Shown here in pieces: positions 45,501 through 55,568 of a stretch of 64,000 nt of DNA. Under the pieces are notes generated by a model, which searched no databases, was not told the origin of the DNA, and was given only the letters and a program-made list of their open reading frames with translations. The first letter of the stretch is position 1; each line of letters opens with the position of its first letter. A program made the position numbers and the translations under genes. Source of the stretch: Gordionus sp. m RMFG-2023 (Eukaryota; Nematomorpha; Gordioida; Chordodea; Parachordodidae); NCBI RefSeq assembly GCF_954871325.1, contig NC_088777.1, positions 43,625,366 to 43,689,365 of the forward strand, given 5' to 3'.

Positions 45501-47147
45501 AAATCCTATTATATTAAAAATTTTAGATTAAAAGATAGTTCTAAAATATGGCATATTTATTTTTTTAATTTAAATTTTATCTTATAATTTCAGTGTTCCG
45601 AGGATACTATTCGAGTTTCTATGAAACCTTTAACATTTTTATTGGCATTAATTTTTTTTTCTTGTTTAATAATTTGTATAAAGGAAAACCTTAGTTCTTT
45701 CTTTCTTTTTATTTCTTCTTTTAAATACTTAAAATATTTTTTAAAAAAATATATATAATATTTATTAAATTATGTTTTATTATATTCTCCTTCAGGGATC
45801 AACCCATACAAGGGTTTTTAGACGATTACGCTTTCTACATATACGGTTTACTAGACCTTTACGAGGCCACATTTGATGAAACATATTTAAAATTAGCTCG
45901 GAATCTTCAGAACATTCAAAACACATTATTTTGGGATGATGAAAATGGTGGGTATTTTATTAATTCGAACAATGATCACCAGCTGTTACGTGTTAAAGAA
46001 GGTAAGGGTTTTATGATTATTATAAACCCTGGATCATATATTTATTAATTTCTTCAAATCGAAAATTAGATTTCATCTGATTTTTTAAAAAAATAAAATA
46101 TTGAAATAGTAAGCTTAGATATTTTTTTCCTAACAAAATTTTAGAAACCAATTCATAAATAGTCGAATTTTTTTAAAAAAAAGAGAACACCATCATCTTT
46201 TCAATTTTTATGTGGCAGCCTTATTTTTGAACACTGTATTTTTTTTAGTGATGTTAAACGTAAGAGCGTATTATCCTTTACAATTTCAGGGGGCTCAAAA
46301 AATTTCACAAATTACCTTTTTTTTAGCTAACATTATCAAAATTATATTTAATATTAAAATATTCAAAATTTTGAGAGGGCTCTATGACGCTAATGATTAA
46401 ACGGTTTGATTTTTAAAAACGGTTAACCCAATATTTAAGCCAAAAAAATTATGCAAACTTGGAAATTTTGCTCGTAGATAGCAGAATGGTCTGGACATCT
46501 ATTAAAATCTCGATTGCATATTATTTTGTCTAAAATCTTTATTTGAAATCTCGAGCCGTTTAAAATAACTACATTTTTTTTATCTTCTCATAGTCTACAA
46601 TTATAAAAATGTTTATTCAAGAACAAGACGGTGCTGAACCTAGTGGAAATTCGATTTCAGCTAACAATCTCATTAAGTTATCTTATTTATACAACGAACA
46701 AAGTTTTAAAAGTAAAAGTGCGAGTTTATTCAAGGCATTTTCTCAGCAAATTGAAAAACTTTCTTATTCCTTGCCGAAATTAACCATCGCTTACCATGTG
46801 TATGCTAATGATCCTTCTACAGTAATATTTATCAATGAAAGATAATATAGTCTATAAAAAAATATATATATTTAGTCTACCATAATCGGAGATAACAGTG
46901 ATAAAAACACGCGCGCACTTCTTAAATACGCAATAATGAATTCAGATGTAACTATTGTATTGAAGCCGAATTATGATGGAACATTGAAAGATAAAGAAGT
47001 AAATAATTTATCTTAAATAATTAAAAAAAATTTTTTTTTTAGCATGTTAGAAATATAACTGAAAAAAATAAAAAACCAACTTTGTATTTGTGCCATGATC
47101 ACGTGTGTTTAGAACCTGTCAATTATTTAAATGAATTAAAAAAATGA
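27543..47147 (+). CDS. SPATA20: SPATA20-type thioredoxin-domain protein, complete gene
   Basis: Homologue of vertebrate SPATA20 and bacterial YyaL (DUF255): an N-terminal thioredoxin-like domain followed by an (alpha/alpha)6-barrel glycoside-hydrolase-like domain; biochemical role unsettled. Exons: 27543-27616, 27656-27720, 27771-27925, 31253-31396, 35511-35718, 43263-43375, 43432-43614, 44175-44402, 44837-45029, 45139-45307, 45796-46001, 46622-46821, 46876-46998, 47043-47147. All junctions are GT-AG and phases agree, giving 721 residues, the usual family length. Signatures: [12 protein letters not shown] at the start, [11 protein letters not shown] with the CxxC motif, [104 protein letters not shown]. 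Introns 3, 4 and 5 are 3.3, 4.1 and 7.5 kb and full of mobile DNA; the smallest is 39 bases. Exon 12 uses an acceptor at 46620-46621, chosen by frame and alignment. No N-terminal targeting extension is visible. Confidence 0.96.
28052..29500 (-). mobile_element. hAT element (ZMYM-like group) in SPATA20 intron 3
   Basis: The terminus CAGTGGCGTAGCCAGGATTT is at 28052, followed by a G-rich run and GCTTCGCC. The transposase lies on the - strand with its C-terminus near this end: 28482-28757 reads [25 protein letters not shown] then LNGLSLLNI, the hAT dimerisation motif. Upstream pieces to about 29.3 kb contain [16 protein letters not shown] in broken frames. It resembles the ZMYM1/52-kDa-repressor-like hAT group. 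The far terminus is not visible. The 55569 element is a relative in the same orientation. Confidence 0.8.
29945..30127 (+). other. Short frame with zinc-finger-like CxxC motif
   Basis: Sixty codons. Residues about 20-50 read [20 protein letters not shown], which resembles the C-terminal PHD-like finger (CxxC ... DWxxC) found after some DNA transposases. The next expected Cys/His ligands are absent. It lies in SPATA20 intron 3 and is most likely a transposase tail. Confidence 0.3.
30690..30772. repeat. GGGTTC-type transposon end, copy 1
   Basis: CCCTGAACCCTAAATTTAAA, GGCTTGGGTTCAGT, GAAATATCGAGG and TCTCATTCCTG match 48484-48567 base for base over most of the length. The last word looks like the right TIR of hAT element B (CATCCCTG). 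This is probably a solo right end of a related hAT. Confidence 0.6.
31930..32075. mobile_element. Transposon end with GATAYGATA array
   Basis: It starts CAGAGTTGTTAAAGTTGTAT and continues with many ATACGATA/TATCGTAT words in both senses, a layout known for hAT-type subterminal regions. The opposite end is not found. It lies in SPATA20 intron 4. Confidence 0.45.
32855..34872. mobile_element. LTR-element fossil arranged as a foldback, SPATA20 intron 4
   Basis: A roughly 150-base LTR-like sequence (containing GTTACAAAATAACTG, CTTAGAAGGGATTCTC and AAGGGTATAT) appears four times: about 32.95-33.10, 34.01-34.15 and 34.21-34.36 kb on the + strand, and 34.62-34.78 kb inverted. The left flank 32855-32960 recurs inverted at 34770-34872, so the whole unit folds back on itself. 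A primer-site-like word GTGGTGCCGTGACC follows the first copy. A gag-like frame with a zinc-knuckle-type part lies at about 33.3-33.9 kb. No pol is present. The element is broken in several places; age moderate. Confidence 0.7.
33954..34363 (+). repeat. 205-base tandem duplication inside the LTR fossil
   Basis: ATGTTTTAGACATGCGGGGC occurs at 33953 and again 205 bases later, and the two units are almost identical up to the CTTAGCTTTT word. The duplication includes the LTR-like block and is younger than the element. Confidence 0.85.
35780..40093 (-). mobile_element. Ty3/gypsy LTR retrotransposon fossil, near full length
   Basis: Short direct repeats of about 134 bases at 35780-35913 and 39959-40093 differ at roughly 6-8% of positions, so the insertion is moderately old. 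Each contains AATAAA on the - strand. A purine tract (- strand GTGTGGGGA) adjoins the 3' repeat and a TGGCGA primer-site-like word adjoins the 5' repeat. On the - strand, in gypsy order: gag with a zinc knuckle ([14 protein letters not shown], about 39.1-39.6 kb), protease (about 38.9-39.0 kb), reverse transcriptase (about 37.8-38.7 kb), RNase H (about 37.4-37.8 kb), and integrase with an HHCC finger and core (about 36.4-37.4 kb). All expected parts are present but the coding region is broken in several places. It lies in SPATA20 intron 5, antisense to the gene. Confidence 0.93.
40270..40676. mobile_element. MITE with CGGCAATGTGTT ends, SPATA20 intron 5
   Basis: It starts ATGTTAGCGTCAATGTGTTT and ends with TTGACTCTAACAT, giving inverted ends of about 45 bases with a CGGCAATGTGTTA / TAACACATTGC core. 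The interior matches both copies in the 3-7 kb palindrome. There is no coding capacity. It is just downstream of the gypsy fossil. Confidence 0.8.
40940..42160 (+). pseudogene. MULE transposase relic with FLYWCH finger
   Basis: First part, about 41020-41240: a FLYWCH-type finger ([20 protein letters not shown], then [11 protein letters not shown] and a QHKH word). Second part, 41740-42160: the MULE DDE domain ([37 protein letters not shown], then [15 protein letters not shown] and [16 protein letters not shown]). The parts are in several frames with stops between them (41.5-41.7 kb is heavily damaged, and a stop follows GNI at 41947). This is a dead Mutator-like element. Its TIRs are not recognised. 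Confidence 0.85.
42500..42870 (+). mobile_element. hAT element tail, relative of element A
   Basis: A broken reading gives [10 protein letters not shown] then [18 protein letters not shown], the hAT dimerisation motif, with a frame change in its middle. The end at about 42800-42870 contains AACGCGCTACTTTTTCAAAG and TTTTAACAACAATG, matching the terminus family CAGTGTTGTTAAAGTAGCGC in reverse. The 5' part is missing. Confidence 0.65.
46395..46569. mobile_element. CGGCTC MITE in SPATA20 intron 11
   Basis: The ends are ATTAAACGG and GAGCCGTTTAAA. The core GGAAATTTTGCTCGTAGATA, GGTCTGGACATCTATTAAAA and TCTCGATTGCATA is diagnostic of the family. It ends only about 50 bases before SPATA20 exon 12 and so sits over or near the branch-point region. 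Confidence 0.8.
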
Positions 47148-47251
47148 ATATTTTTGCCGTTGATTTACTTTTTAGAAATTTATAGTAGAGGAGGTAAAAT
47201 TCGTGACTTTTACTAGATTCTTTACAATATTTAAATCAAGTTTTATAATCT

Positions 47252-47257
47252 AATAAA
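47252..47257 (+). other. Candidate poly(A) signal of SPATA20
   Basis: AATAAA lies about 105 bases after the SPATA20 stop codon and is the first such hexamer downstream. In AT-rich DNA this hexamer is frequent, so support is modest. Confidence 0.4.
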
Positions 47258-48699
47258 TCGTTGAGTATTATGTGTTATATATCCACTTTTTTTTTGATAA
47301 ATGAATTCTTCAGTATTGTATTCTTATATATCCACAAAAAAAATGTTAAAATATAATTAAGAATAATTATTTATGCAATATTCAATTGTGTTTTCCTATT
47401 TAAAATACACGAAATCCTTTTTTTTTGAAATCTCTCCTCCTGAATAATTTTATAAAAATCGATATAGAATTGCCCTATGAAAAATTAACCCGATAAAAAG
47501 TTGTAAAATTGAACACACATTTATTTTTTACATTAAACATCTGTTTTCTTTTAAATTTACTAAATAAAATATTATAAAAGCTTTTATATCAAATAAATTT
47601 AACAATTTTATCAAATTTAAAAAGATATTTTTATTATATATAATTTTAGGCAATACATGATATACTATTATTTGTGAACCCAATTTATTCTAATTTAAAA
47701 TATAATTTTATAAAAAAATTGATTTTTTTAATAGTATTATCAAATTAGAGGTAAATTTTTATATCAATATCAACTATATTTTTTTTAATATTATGATATT
47801 TATTTAAATAAATAAGATTCTTTCTTAATTTAATCCATAGCAATTAAAATGATATCTTATCAGAGTTTATTATATTTAAAAAAAATTATTTCAGGACTAA
47901 TTCAATGTAGTAAAATAAATATAATAAAATGTTTAAAAATAATATAAATAGTGATTTTTATATAAATTATTATTATATTTATCGTATATTTATATTATTA
48001 TATTATTTAAAAAAATGTAATATTCAATTACTTAGTGTTTTTGTGTTTGAAATTTTTTTTACTATATGCTTTACTATAAAATAAATAAGCCAATTATCAT
48101 GATATCTTTCAAAATCGAGATAATAAAATATCACTTTTTATGTCTAACTTCAGTGCATTGCAACTTGCAATTAATAAAAGTTTTTTACTTTGTGATTATT
48201 TTCTTTTCTTTGGTCTCACTTTTAATATAATAATCAAACAAACAAAAATATATATTCCTAAAATATATATTATTATCTATTATTAAAAAAAGTAACAATA
48301 TTCTGGTAAAATTTTTACATAAAATGGATACTCTAAAATATAATAAATAGGATTTCGCGCAAAATAATTTTCACCAAAAAATGTTTTTTTGTTGAAAATA
48401 AAAAAAATGATGTTATAAGTTCTAAATAATTTGAATGATAATATTTAGGCTACGCCAAAATTTCAAAATAAAAAAAATTTATTGAACCCTGAACCCTAAA
48501 TTTAAAAAAAGGGTTCAGATTTGGGTTCAGTAAAATATTGAGGGCTCGGGTTTTGGTTTACAGTCTTGTTTTTGATAATATTTATTGTAAATGTATAAAT
48601 AAAATCTAAATTTAAAAATCCAAAGATAAAAAGGTAAATTACTGTATAATATTACAATTTTACAAGGTAGTCGTAATAATATTTATATAATAAAATAAA
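47258..48699. other. AT-rich intergenic stretch
   Basis: No gene is visible. 48484-48567 is the second copy of the GGGTTC-type transposon end seen at 30690 (CCCTGAACCCTAAATTTAAA, TGGGTTCAGTAAAATAT). The rest is poly-A/T-rich low-complexity DNA. Confidence 0.5.
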
Positions 48700-50640
48700 C
48701 TGTTAAAATATAAAAGGTAAATGTAATTTAATTAGTAATATTTTTGTAAATCTGTCGGTGAGTGCGTTGATCACGAATCCGATAGACCTGAATCCAGCAA
48801 GTACCATGCCTTTTCCGAAGCAAACTTGGGAATCCTTATCTAATCGTACCCTTGGCGAAGTTACTGTTAGTGCTAAAGCACTAATTGCTCTCTCAACTGA
48901 GCCTGAATGCAAGGAGCGGAAAGGAAGATATGTACTAATAGTTCTGCATCTTAATGCTTTGAAAGCCATTATTTCAAGATATGATGGCATTTTGTTGTAT
49001 AATAGCTATTTTATTTTAATCTTGATGTCGCTGTTCCCCAATTCATATCAAAAGGTTACCTTTAACAATCTCTCTCGATGTAAAGGTCGTTTGCGGTAAT
49101 TCTTTGAAATAGGCAAAATTAACGTTGGGATTTCTATACGGGTCAACGACTTGTAAATACCAGGTTGCAAATATATGTTCCTAAAATAATAAAGAATTAT
49201 ATTCTCAAGTTTATTAATTTACCTGGCCAATATTTTATCGTCTTCCTAAGGATATTTTTCATTTTAATATTGAAATCTTGGATCCATATATATCGCTTTT
49301 AAGAGAATCATTTTAAAATAGAAAATCTTCTCTTATGTTTAGGCATTCAATTATATTTTTAGGTAGCTCATCTTTTCTTTTCACTCCCTATTCTAACCAA
49401 AATGCAAAAAAATCAACAAACACTAAATTTTGTGGTGAGCATATATAAAAGAAGTAAGACAAAAGTGCCAGCTAGGATTGTAAATCGGAACTAATTGAAG
49501 TCTCTGCAAATGACCCATTGTCATAAAATTCTTTTGTTACCATTAAGATTTTTTATCATAAATTACTATTTTACCTAGTGAATCTAAGGTGGGTTTATTT
49601 TGCCCATTGGAAATAACTTTTTATCATGAGATATAAATAATTTGAACTTCGTCTAAATCTAATTTTAAATATTCTTTAATAAAGCTATTTGCGGCAAGTT
49701 TTATTGTATATGCTGAACATCTAATACTGCTTAGATCAAAACTCTTATATCGTCTATCATCTAATAATCGTCCTTTTCTTCATACTAGTCCTCTATACCC
49801 TCTAGTATCTCTTCATCCGATAGAGTAACATGTTTTCATCAATGCATAAATTTACTTGTGTCAAAAAATATTTTCCTCATTGTTTTCATCATTATTCAAT
49901 TGATCTCAATCATTTTAGGCATATTGGCCCCGTTATCCAAAGTGATAGTATTAATTTGTTTTAAATCTAGTGGTATTTTTTTTAAAATTGTTTCGATTAC
50001 TTCCTAAAAGGTAAACTATGAATAGTTTTATACCACTATCATTCCTAGTATCCGCACTACTTTTATATGGCCATCTCTTAAATATTGAACATTTATACCC
50101 AATGCAGATCTATTATCTCTGTCATTGAAAGAGATTAGCATGTTTTTTTAATTCATGCATGATTTGAATTCTAAGTTCAATTGAGGAATATTTTATTTTG
50201 CCACCCAAGTATTTATTTTCATTATAGAGAATGACATTTGGGATAGAGTAAAATATGGAATCCCTCATAATTCACCATATTAATGTGTAAATTATTACGA
50301 CATTCGAAAAACTAAAAATAATTATTCATTCTTTATTGTGCCAATTAAATATTATTAAAAAATTTAACTACTTTGGATTTATCGATTTCAATTTTTTGGG
50401 ATTTTTCTTTTTGCTGTATTCCTAGCATTGAAGGACGAATCACCACTAGATCCATCTGCTTTCATATCTATATTTGGATACTGAGAGATTATGTGCCAGA
50501 TTAGATTGACAAATATATTATATAATTTATGTTACTTGGGATCAATTTTATCTTTTTGTCAGCAGATCGCAAACTATTAGAAAGTGCTCCTTTAGAATAT
50601 CTTTGAGACATTTTTATTTTAGCTCGGCAGCTTATAAATT
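48700..50640 (-). pseudogene. hAT transposase relic (BED-type)
   Basis: On the - strand: a start near 50610 (MSQRYSKGALSN, SNLAHNLSVSKY); ITLDNGANMPKMIE near 49920-49950, the hAT motif usually TTDNGANM; RCSAYTIKLAANSFIKEY near 49660-49720 (the usual CAAHxLQL block); and the C-terminal dimerisation part within 48703-48990 (SVERAISALALTVTSPRVRL). The pieces are separated by many stops and frame changes, so it is an old dead copy. No TIR pair is recognised. Confidence 0.75.
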
Positions 50641-53279
50641 TATTTAGAAAAAAAAATAAAGTGAGAGAAAATGTCATAAAAAATTTTTATTAAGAGAATT
50701 TTATATTGTATTAATTGCCCGTGTCACCAGTAAATACGATCCGTTAACTTAGAAAATGAATAACCAAGAAAATGAAGAAAAATTTTTATTCTAAAAACCT
50801 CAAATACAATAATTATTAGCATTATAATTTTCTCTGGGAGTGATCAAGTTTATAAATATAATAAAGTAAAAATACAAATTAAAATACCCAAAAATCATAC
50901 TGATTGCGCTAAATAAATTTTTAATTTTAAAAACATATCACATAATAACTAATCATTCACGAGAGTATTATTTTGATTGGAGTTATAATTACTGGTGATA
51001 TAATTGTGTCCTAAATTAATTACTGTATTATTGTATTAGAGATAAATGTTTAATATTATATAAAATGTGCCTATTCAGTTGATATCTTGTATACGGAATT
51101 AATGTTTGTTAATTAAAATGTGCGGATTCATATGTAGATGTGATACATGAGTAATATTGGTATTAAATTAAATAAATATTTATTCAGAAAAAAATATGAT
51201 ATAAAAGAAAAGATAAAAAGGAATATATTAATTTATTTTTAATTAATATGTTATTTTATTATGAGGTATTGTGTTTTTCAATTTAATTGCTATTAGAAAT
51301 TGTGAATTGTTGAATTATATAATAAAATATAAATTGTATATATTTAATTCGATATATATATATATATTTAATTTATAAATACCTCGGAGGGATGATTGTT
51401 TTAATACCTGGAATATTTATATTGAATATAAATAATATGAAAAAATCTATTATTTGATATTATAAAACTAAATTGCTAGATTATAAATTAATAATTATAT
51501 TTCCTTTAATACATTAAATCCTTTAATATAATTGCATTTAAAATAATTTAAAAAAAAATATGATTGCATAATTTTTTTTTTTTTAATTTTTTCAAATATT
51601 CTATAAAAATTTAAAAAGTAAACACTATTTACTTATTATCTATAAAAAATTGAATTAAATTACTAGATTTCGAATATATTTTTTACATTTTTATGATCAT
51701 CCATGTTTAATTTCCCCAACAAAAGATTCTATCTTCGTCAGCAGATTTCACTCACTCGGAATCTGCAGGTCTAATTTCCTAAGAATTTTCTCCTCTCTAA
51801 GATGATATGCACTATCTTTTTTAGTTATTTTTTTAATGTATTTTATATAAAATTTATGTTTTTTTCATAAATTTTTTTATATATTCTTATTTGTTTTTTT
51901 TAAAATATACTTTATTTTGATATCGTTTATATTGTATTTGATTTTTAAATTGAAACCGTTTTTTTTAAATAACTAATTTATTACAAAAAAATTGTAAAAA
52001 TATTATCCAAAAGAAATCCTGAAAATGTCATACGCCTCATTTACAGTAAGCGCTATTTTCTCAAGCGATGCGATATTTAAGGCTGTTATTTATAAAATCT
52101 AGCCAATAAATATATAATTAATAAATATGAAGTGAAGCGATGAAAAGGCTTTGATAAAATTTGAAATACATATGTTGTGACATATATTACAAAAATTATT
52201 ATAAGTGTGAAGAATCAGCTGTGATTTCGATATAAACCGAAATATTTAAAAAATATAAAGAATTAATAGTATAAATATAGTAGAGATCAAATAATATTAA
52301 TAAATACCTTATTTAAATGTCCATGTGTTATTTAAAATCAATGACTCAAAATAATTTACCGGCGAATGATTTAATTTTATATTTTAATTTTTATATAACA
52401 TGTCTATTTTATGTTATTGTAAGACTATTAGATATTTTAAAAGTAGATTTAATAAATAAAAATATAAAAAAGTTTTATTTACTTAAATAAAGTAACAATT
52501 GAATGGAAAAATAAAAATATATAACTTTATTTAAAATATTTAAGAATAATAAACGCCAACTTGCGGATTGAATATGATAGAATTAAATGTTTTTAAATTA
52601 TCATTTTGAATATAAATATGTCTAAAGATTTAAACCATCTATATCTATTAGTATATTTAAAAAATATAATTAATTTAGTGCTTGATTATTGAATAAAAAT
52701 ATCTGTAAAATATAAATATACGTGTTGTCTCGTGAACATCAAGTTACTTTTATTCATTCACTACTCAGTATATATATTTTTTAAATAAGTAATTAAAAAT
52801 TAATTTTAATCTGAACGGCTAAGTTGAAATAATATGAACAATTATGGCAAAACAGAACGTTTTTTCAAAGCGGTTTTCCAGTAAAAATTTTTTTTATATA
52901 ATATTAAAAAGGACAATCCAAATAATCCTCAATTCAAAGGCCATTTAATCTTTAATAATAATCAATCTATTTTTAAATATATTTTGATATATTTTTTTTT
53001 TATTTTGAGTTTTTTTATATTATAAATAATACTATTTATTTTAAATTTATAATATGTACAAATTTTATTTCAAACAATGGGTGATAAAAACATGTTAAAA
53101 AAAAATTATATTATAATTTATTTTATTTACATTAATTTAAACAATATATTAAATTTTTCGATCATTATATTTAGACAATCTCTGAAAAGAAATCAAGTGA
53201 TTTAGGATATTTTGGGGCACCCCCGAGATGATATAAATATTGATATAAGTTGGTATACCTACAAAAATACGAATCGAAT
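50641..53279. other. Long AT-rich intergenic stretch
   Basis: No coding sequence or element could be recognised. The only less AT-rich island is 51705-51800, which holds a small hairpin (GCAGATT at 51741-51747 pairing with AATCTGC at 51760-51766). I cannot assign it to a known RNA. Confidence 0.5.
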
Positions 53280-53350
53280 AATGGAATTATTCGTATTCGT
53301 ATTCGTATGAATAATAAAATGATTATTCAATTCGATTCGATTCGAAAATT
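53280..53350. repeat. ATTCGT microsatellite / probable hAT end
   Basis: Runs of ATTCGTATTCGT and ATTCGATTCG in both senses occur about 160 bases beyond the stop codon of the neighbouring hAT transposase. This placement and composition suit a subterminal region of that element, but the exact terminus is not identified. Confidence 0.5.
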
Positions 53351-53507
53351 TTATTTACCATGAATTAAAAAAGATCTATTATAAAATTTATTTTGTAAAA
53401 TTTAACTAAGGATAAAGACAAGCAAATTTTATTAGTGAGACAAAATAGAAGCATACATATATAATATATTTATATACAATGTGGAAAAATCAATATAATA
53501 TTCATAT

Positions 53508-55317
53508 CTATAATGTAGAAGATAAATCTGACAACAGCCAATTTTTCAAACATAAAGTTTTTCGGATTGTTTCCTCCTTTAACGACATTCTGTATTTTGT
53601 AACCATATGAGCTCTAACAGAAAATAGTCGCTCACATGGGGTTGAAGATCCCTGTATCGACAATATGTACCTCACCATTTTAGATAACACGGGAAAACGG
53701 TCTCCATGTAGTTTCCACCATTCTAGTGGGTTTTTATTTGACGTTATTCTCAATTCTTTCAAATATGTGTCAATTTCAGAAATTGGCATAACATTCTGTT
53801 TAAAAATGACATCCATATTTGATTGTATTAAAGGTTTACTTTTTGATACATCATATTTAATTTTATATACATCAAACATTTTCTCAAAATTATTAAATAT
53901 AGTTGTAACGTTTATAATATAAGATATAGGTAGGCACTCAAAAAATTCCAGTTTAAGTCTTGGATCTAATATTGCAGATATAATTGTTTGGAAATCTGTT
54001 AAATTATAATATGATACTATTTTTTGCTGCGCATTAATTGCGTTTATAAGCGTATTATCAAAAAGACTTAGGTGCTCAATTAATGATATATAAAAGGGGA
54101 TGACCAGATTAAGTGTAGGATATGTTTCTCCTGATATGGCAACAGTAAAATCATGAAATGTTTTTAAGTTTAAATGCATTCTTACTAAGGCGGTCCATTC
54201 ATCCTATATTAAAAAATAAAAATTAGATTTAAATATAAATAAATACTTCACTAAGTTGTTTCTCTTGAATAATAGATAAACCATAACTATTAATAACGAC
54301 ATGATCTATAACTTTTCTCATTTGTATTGCTCGTTCTATCATAGAATATGAGCCGTTCCATCTGATAGGTGTATATAATTTTAAATATGTAATAGATGGA
54401 ATTTGTGAATTACAAAATTCTTTCATCATAGTAGTTTTCTTATAAGAATTTCGAATGCTTTTTATAGTGCCTCTTAATTTTATTAACTGCTCATCAATTT
54501 GTTTTATTATTTCTTGAACAACAAGATTTAAAACATGTGCAAAACAGCGAATATGTGCAATTTTTGATAATGGATTTTTAATTTTAAGGGTATTTATAAA
54601 GGTAGTGTTTGATGCGGCATTGTCGCATGTAATAGCCGTTGACTTTATATCTATGCTATAATTGTTAATGATTCTATAAAATGTCTTATATATGTTTTCC
54701 CCAGAATGGGAAATTGTAAAAGGAACAATGTCTAATAATATAGATTTTAGTACCCATTCACCATCAATGTAATGGCAGGTTAATCCCAAGAATGGGACAT
54801 TTGTTGGACTTGACCAAATATCTATTGTAAAATTTATTTGTGTATTAGATTTGTTCATTATCAATTTTTTTTGGAATTCATTGTCAAAAGATTCATTAAT
54901 GTATTGTTTTAATGTAGGAATTGAACATATTTTAATGCTAGGATTTAATGTTTTAACAAAACCTTTAAATTCATATGTTGCAAGAATTTTAAATGGGATA
55001 TTAGATTTGATCAAAAATTTTAATAAATGGTGTTTGATATCATTAATGTTGTGCATATGATTTTTATTTATATCATTATCAAAATATGATTCAATAAATT
55101 TATTATTATAAGTTTTTTGATGGAATCGTTTGTATTGATTAATCAAAGCTGGAGTAGTTTTTTTTACACTTAATTTCAACCCGACAAATCTTACATCTTG
55201 CAGTTTATGTTGATGCTTGGTAAATATAATGTTTCCAAATATCTGCATTTTTCCGTCCTCCCGAGCCTGACTGTATAGAATTTGAGGAGGATGATGAATA
55301 TTGGCTTTGTTCTCCAA
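53508..55317 (-). pseudogene. hAT transposase, nearly intact, one 43-base intron
   Basis: Two exons join in frame: 55317-54247 and 54203-53508 (donor GAA/GTATTT, acceptor ATATAG/GAT), giving 588 open codons. Motifs in order: TIDIWSSPTNVPFLGLTCHY (catalytic start), TAITCDNAASN, IRCFAHVLNLVVQEI, a helical insertion with RWNGSYSMIERAIQM, and the C-terminal STPCERLFSVRAHMVTKYRM dimerisation motif. The BED finger at the N-terminus is split between frames near 55.2 kb (NADIWKHYIYQ in one, then CKIC, then a LINQYKRFHQ part in another). So the catalytic and dimerisation parts look whole, but the DNA-binding part appears broken. Left boundary probably the ATTCGT region at 53.3 kb; right boundary unknown. 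Confidence 0.85.
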
Positions 55318-55568
55318 TGCTTTCTGATTCAGAAATATCTATTATACCAATAGGTTGAATATCTGTTTAATAAATTAAATATTATTATAATATTTATAGC
55401 ATAGCCAGCCAACCCAATATGGCAATCAATAAGTTAGTCAGTAATATATATATATATGTCAAAATCATCAGATCCTATAATCATCATATCAGAATTTTCT
55501 TATAAAATATCTTTTACAAACTGCTCATACAATTGATAAATTATCAAAAAATGTAGATGAGATGATAG

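Noticed and set aside
48758-49099. 113-codon frame on the + strand
   Set aside because: It is antisense to the hAT dimerisation region, which carries the recognisable SVER motif on the - strand.
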